This document shows, piece by piece, positions 31,841-34,521 of a DNA stretch of 34,521 bases (position 1 is the stretch's first letter; the number at the start of each line of letters is the position of its first letter). The notes beneath the pieces are model-generated. The model was not told the origin of the DNA. It saw only the letters and a list, made by a program, of their open reading frames with translations, and did not search any database. The translations under genes and the position numbers were made by a program. The stretch is from Mesorhizobium sangaii (lineage in GTDB: Bacteria > Pseudomonadota > Alphaproteobacteria > Rhizobiales > Rhizobiaceae), in assembly GCF_014207355.1 (NCBI RefSeq), contig NZ_JACHEF010000015.1, positions 1 through 34,521 on the forward strand, in the 5' to 3' direction.

Positions 31841-33739
31841 TCAGCTTTCCAGCAGCCACACTTGCATCGAGCCTTTCGCCCGATTGTTCCAAAGGTAGTA
31901 TGGCAGGGCGATTAGCCTGCAGTCGGAAACGACGGGCGGCGCATTCCTGTACAGGCTTGCTCCCCAGCCTTGGTCCACGACGCGCTTCGCGGGGGCGGTC
32001 AACGTGACCACCCCATCGAAGAGATCGCCCCGTTCCTCCGTTTCGATCCAGGCGTCTCGCGGCAATTTGAGCTGCTGCACTCGCCCCCCGGGGTTGTCTA
32101 CGTGTTCGACGCAATAGACCAACGGTCCGCGCTTGAGCGCCACCCGGCCGATGTCCTGCCTGACCTTGGGATGAGCATAGATGCGCTCGGGAGGCATCGG
32201 CAGCTCGAGGGTGATCGTGTCTCCGGCATTCCATAGCCGCGAGATCGAAAGATAGCCGTTGCGTGTGCATGCCTCCACGTCGATCGGATGTCCCTCGACC
32301 GAGGCTTCGGCTTCGTGCGCCCATCCGGGAATGCGAAGCTTCACGGCGAACTCGGCCGGGGCGTCAGGCCTGACCTCGATCCTGATCGAGCCGAACCATG
32401 GATAGGCGCTGGTTTCCCGCAGGAACACATTTCCCGTAGCAAGCCGGATGTTCGTCGAAATGCCGCCGTAGAGATGGAAGGCGATTGCGTCTTGGCTGGC
32501 CGAGACGAAATAGCTTCCGACCGAAGCGATGAGACGCGACGAATTCATCATGCAGCATAGGCATGTGTGCCAGGCCCATCGGCTGTGTCGCCCATCGCTG
32601 TCCAGCGGATTGGAGTAAAAATAGTGCTCGCCATCGCGCGACAGGCCGGTCAGCGCGCCGTTGAACAACGCCTGTTCCATAACGTCGGCGTAGCGGCCGT
32701 CGAGATCGAGATGCAGCATCCGATGCGCCCAGGAGATCAGCGCTACCGAGGCGAAGGTCTCCGCATAGGCCGTATCGTTCGGCAGGTCGTGGTCTTCAGT
32801 AAAGCCTTCATTCGCGGCAGCCGAACCCAAGCCGGAGGTGATGTAGATCTTCGAGGTCATGACATCGGCCCAGAGCACCTCGCATGCTTTCTTGAGGCTG
32901 TCGTCGTTCAGTTCCGCCGCGAGGTCGGCCATGGCGGAAAACATGTACATCGCCCGAACGGCATGGCCGACCACCTTGGTCTGCTCGCGCACCGGCCTGT
33001 GCGATTGGTTGTACTCATACCTCTTCGCTCTGAAATCACTAGGGTTCTCCCCGCGCGCGACCGCTTCCTGATCGAAGTAGTGCGGCTGGCGCCCGCGCTC
33101 GTTGATGAAATAGGCCGCGAGGTCGAGATGCTTTCTCTCTGCCGTCAAGCGATAGAGCTTAACGAGGGCAAGCTCGATCTCCTGATGGCCGCAATAGCCG
33201 TGCTTCTGGCCGGGGTTCGGACCGAACGTCTCGCGCACGTGGTCGACATAGCGCTCAAGGATGTCAAGGAGCCGGCGCCGGCCTGTCGCGAGGAAGTAGG
33301 CGATGCCGCCCTCGAGCAGATGTCCCAGATTGTAGAGTTCGTGATAGTCGCGCAGGTTGGTCCAGCGCTTGTCCGGCTCGCGCTGCAGGTACCAGCAGTT
33401 CAGATAACCGTCGGCAGCCTGTGCATTTTCGAGATCGTCGACGATCTTTTCGATCCTGGCCTCGATGTCGGCGCCGGGTCTGTGTGACAGCGCATAGGAT
33501 GCCGCCTCGATCCACTTGCCGGCGTCGGAATCCCAAAACACCTGCACGAAATTGTGCTGGTTGGGCGCGGACTTCAGCGGCGGCGGGTTCGGCAGTGTCA
33601 GGGACTGCAAGATACCGTGCTTGCCAAGCTGGACGTGCTGGGTGGGAATGGTCCGTGTCAGCACCGTCTCCAGCCGCTCGCGCCAGAATTCCCCCTCCAG
33701 CGCGACATCAACGAACTGAACCGGCTTGAACTCGTTCAT
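31841..33739 (-). CDS. GH127-family glycoside hydrolase (beta-L-arabinofuranosidase-like)
   Basis: 632 residues, no signal peptide, so cytoplasmic. The full GH127/COG3533 layout is present: an (alpha/alpha)6 barrel to about residue 420, then two beta domains. Characteristic segments include FWDSDAGKWIEAASYALSHR, YLNCWYLQREPDKRWTNLRD, ADVMEQALFNGALTGLSRDG and the WHTCLCCMMNSSRL box. In characterised members the zinc site uses a Glu-x-Cys and a Cys-Cys pair, one Cys being the nucleophile. Here the pair is present (Cys395-Cys396) and Glu327 is present, but the Glu-x-Cys cysteine is Phe329 (AETFAS), and the usual CCPPN is CCMMN. Activity may be altered. The adjacent LacI-type gene suggests sugar-regulated expression. 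Confidence 0.88.
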   Translation of the reverse strand: MNEFKPVQFVDVALEGEFWRERLETVLTRTIPTQHVQLGKHGILQSLTLPNPPPLKSAPNQHNFVQVFWDSDAGKWIEAASYALSHRPGADIEARIEKIVDDLENAQAADGYLNCWYLQREPDKRWTNLRDYHELYNLGHLLEGGIAYFLATGRRRLLDILERYVDHVRETFGPNPGQKHGYCGHQEIELALVKLYRLTAERKHLDLAAYFINERGRQPHYFDQEAVARGENPSDFRAKRYEYNQSHRPVREQTKVVGHAVRAMYMFSAMADLAAELNDDSLKKACEVLWADVMTSKIYITSGLGSAAANEGFTEDHDLPNDTAYAETFASVALISWAHRMLHLDLDGRYADVMEQALFNGALTGLSRDGEHYFYSNPLDSDGRHSRWAWHTCLCCMMNSSRLIASVGSYFVSASQDAIAFHLYGGISTNIRLATGNVFLRETSAYPWFGSIRIEVRPDAPAEFAVKLRIPGWAHEAEASVEGHPIDVEACTRNGYLSISRLWNAGDTITLELPMPPERIYAHPKVRQDIGRVALKRGPLVYCVEHVDNPGGRVQQLKLPRDAWIETEERGDLFDGVVTLTAPAKRVVDQGWGASLYRNAPPVVSDCRLIALPYYLWNNRAKGSMQVWLLES

Positions 33740-33779
33740 TGGAACGCATCCGTTCCTGCAATGAAGCGCATTGGCGTGC

Positions 33780-34277
33780 TCACGGCTTCGACGATGCCCG
33801 CACGACCAGTGAACACGGCCGACGCCTGACGCCGCTCAGCTTCCCTTCGGCGATTGTCTCCAGCACGCGGTCAACAGCCTCGTGTCCGAGCGCGCTCAGG
33901 TTCACATCGATGCTGGTCAGCTGCGATCGCGCCGCACGCACCATCACGTCCAAGTTGTCAAATCCGACGATGGCGACGTCGGCAGGTACTGCCAGGCCAA
34001 TCTCGCGCAGCGTGTTGCACGCGCCGCCGGTGATCTGATCGTTGCCGCAGAAGATCGCGTTCGGCGTTTGCGGTCCCGAGAACAATCTGGCCGCCGCGTC
34101 GCGCCCCAACGCCTCGGCTGACTTTTGGCTTTGGCTATTCTTCGTGTCGGTCTTGATCCAGACCGGTCGCCGAGGTGTTCGGCGGCGCGATCCATTGAAG
34201 GAGCCGACCACTACCATAAAAAAAGTCCAAAACCCGCCAAGACGCTGATGGTGACGACTAAACTGTCCGTTAGACAT
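33780..34277 (-). pseudogene. LacI-type regulator, C-terminal ligand-binding remnant fused to foreign N-terminus
   Basis: 165 codons. From about residue 54 the sequence is the C-terminal half of a LacI/GalR sugar-binding domain: AAARLFSGPQTPNAIFCGND, LREIGLAVPADVAIVGFDNL and a natural end SLVVRASSKP. The HTH DNA-binding domain and the first sugar-binding lobe are missing. The first 50 residues (MSNGQFSRHHQRLGG, a short hydrophobic stretch, then KTDTKNSQSQKS) do not look like LacI but follow a strong AAAGGAGA ribosome site, so the chimeric frame could be translated. Truncation lies 150-300 bases from the right IS copy, which probably caused it. The intact ancestor likely controlled the GH127 gene. 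Confidence 0.72.
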
Positions 34278-34426
34278 GCGTTCTCCTTTGAAAGGCTAGT
34301 CGACGAAACCACGCCGATGAGGAGATAACCTTGATCTGGATCAGCCAGACACGACAAATCCGAGCGACGCAGGCCTTCGAGCGACAGGGGCTTTTCACAA
34401 ATCAACGTCAAGCGCGGCTTAGCCTA

Positions 34427-34520
34427 AGCTAGGGTCAGGACTCATTGATCCAGAAGATGAAGGCTGCAGCGAAGGCGATCGCCGACAGGAAGGTGTGAGC
34501 ACATCGGTCGTACCTAGTGT
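34427..34520 (-). mobile_element. 3' end of an IS5-family-like insertion sequence (right copy)
   Basis: Exact reverse complement of positions 1-94. The IS body lies to the right of the window, so the two copies face each other with their transposase 3' ends pointing inward. Beyond base 34427 the flanks differ, which marks the element boundary to within a few bases of AGCTAGGGTCAGG. Confidence 0.75.
34435..34518 (-). CDS. IS5-family transposase, C-terminal 27 residues (partial, right copy)
   Basis: Encodes the same C-terminus as 3-86 on the opposite strand, with TGA at 34435-34437. Only the tail is in the window; the identical sequence implies recent duplication of the element. Confidence 0.7.
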   Translation of the reverse strand, partial: TRYDRCAHTFLSAIAFAAAFIFWINES

Positions 34521-34521
34521 G

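Noticed and set aside
32567..33487. 306-codon plus-strand open frame
   Set aside because: Antisense to the GH127 gene, which has clear family motifs over the whole span.
1..34521. CRISPR arrays, tRNA or rRNA genes
   Set aside because: No regularly spaced repeats and no cloverleaf or ribosomal RNA sequence were noticed on either strand.

Overview
The window reads as accessory DNA of a rhizobial alphaproteobacterium (Mesorhizobium/Rhizobium/Sinorhizobium-like), probably part of a plasmid or symbiosis-island mosaic. The reasons are the GC-rich coding style, a complete virB/virD4 conjugation channel of rhizobial type, an RcgA/RcgR-like pair, fragments of an ICEMlSym-type integrative element (rdfS, traF, rlxS, DUF736, ardC, parB), and a gene carrying NifA/sigma-54 promoter signals. 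All assignments come from reading the sequence and from family knowledge; no database search was run.

Layout. (1) Positions 1-94 and 34427-34520 are perfect inverted copies of the 3' end of an IS5-family-like element, so the window lies between two oppositely oriented IS copies, or was cut at them. (2) 121-13137, minus strand: one tightly coupled operon virB1-B2-B3-B4-(lytic transglycosylase with a VirB5-like N-terminus)-B5-small lipoprotein-B6-B8-B9-B10-B11-virD4. (3) 13155-14533, plus strand: a divergent operon of two exported proteins, one SNase-like, and a small membrane protein. (4) 14991-17619: RcgA-like membrane protein and RcgR-like alpha/beta hydrolase, visibly less GC-rich than the flanks. 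(5) 17696-19574: a two-domain XRE regulator divergent from a TrbM-like gene and one or two small genes. A 20-base element recurs exactly upstream of virB8 and in the virB1 divergent promoter, with a relative before trbM, which suggests a conjugation regulon under the XRE protein.

(6) 20160-23200, minus strand: a decaying ICE segment. rdfS and traF are intact; a lytic transglycosylase, a DUF736 gene and a hypothetical gene are disrupted; the relaxase rlxS survives only as its N-terminal 120 or so codons. (7) 23249-27098: an apparently self-contained cassette, with a perfect NifA activator site, a perfect sigma-54 -24/-12 promoter, an intact 1186-residue subtilisin-like autotransporter and a hairpin, bracketed by imperfect direct repeats of about 28 bases. 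(8) 27115-29383: an ArdC N-terminus fused to a ParB-like protein, riddled with single-base frameshifts.

(9) 29580-34277: another mosaic. It holds an unknown fragment, an internally deleted GGDEF-EAL remnant, an intact ubiM-like hydroxylase translationally coupled to a frameshifted group II truncated hemoglobin, an intact GH127 glycosidase with an altered zinc-ligand position, and a truncated LacI-type regulator.

The T4SS looks functional as a mating channel, but no intact relaxase is present, so DNA processing would have to be encoded elsewhere. The most novel-looking items are the NifA/sigma-54-controlled autotransporter cassette, the XRE operator set, and the RcgA/RcgR pair next to the conjugation genes.
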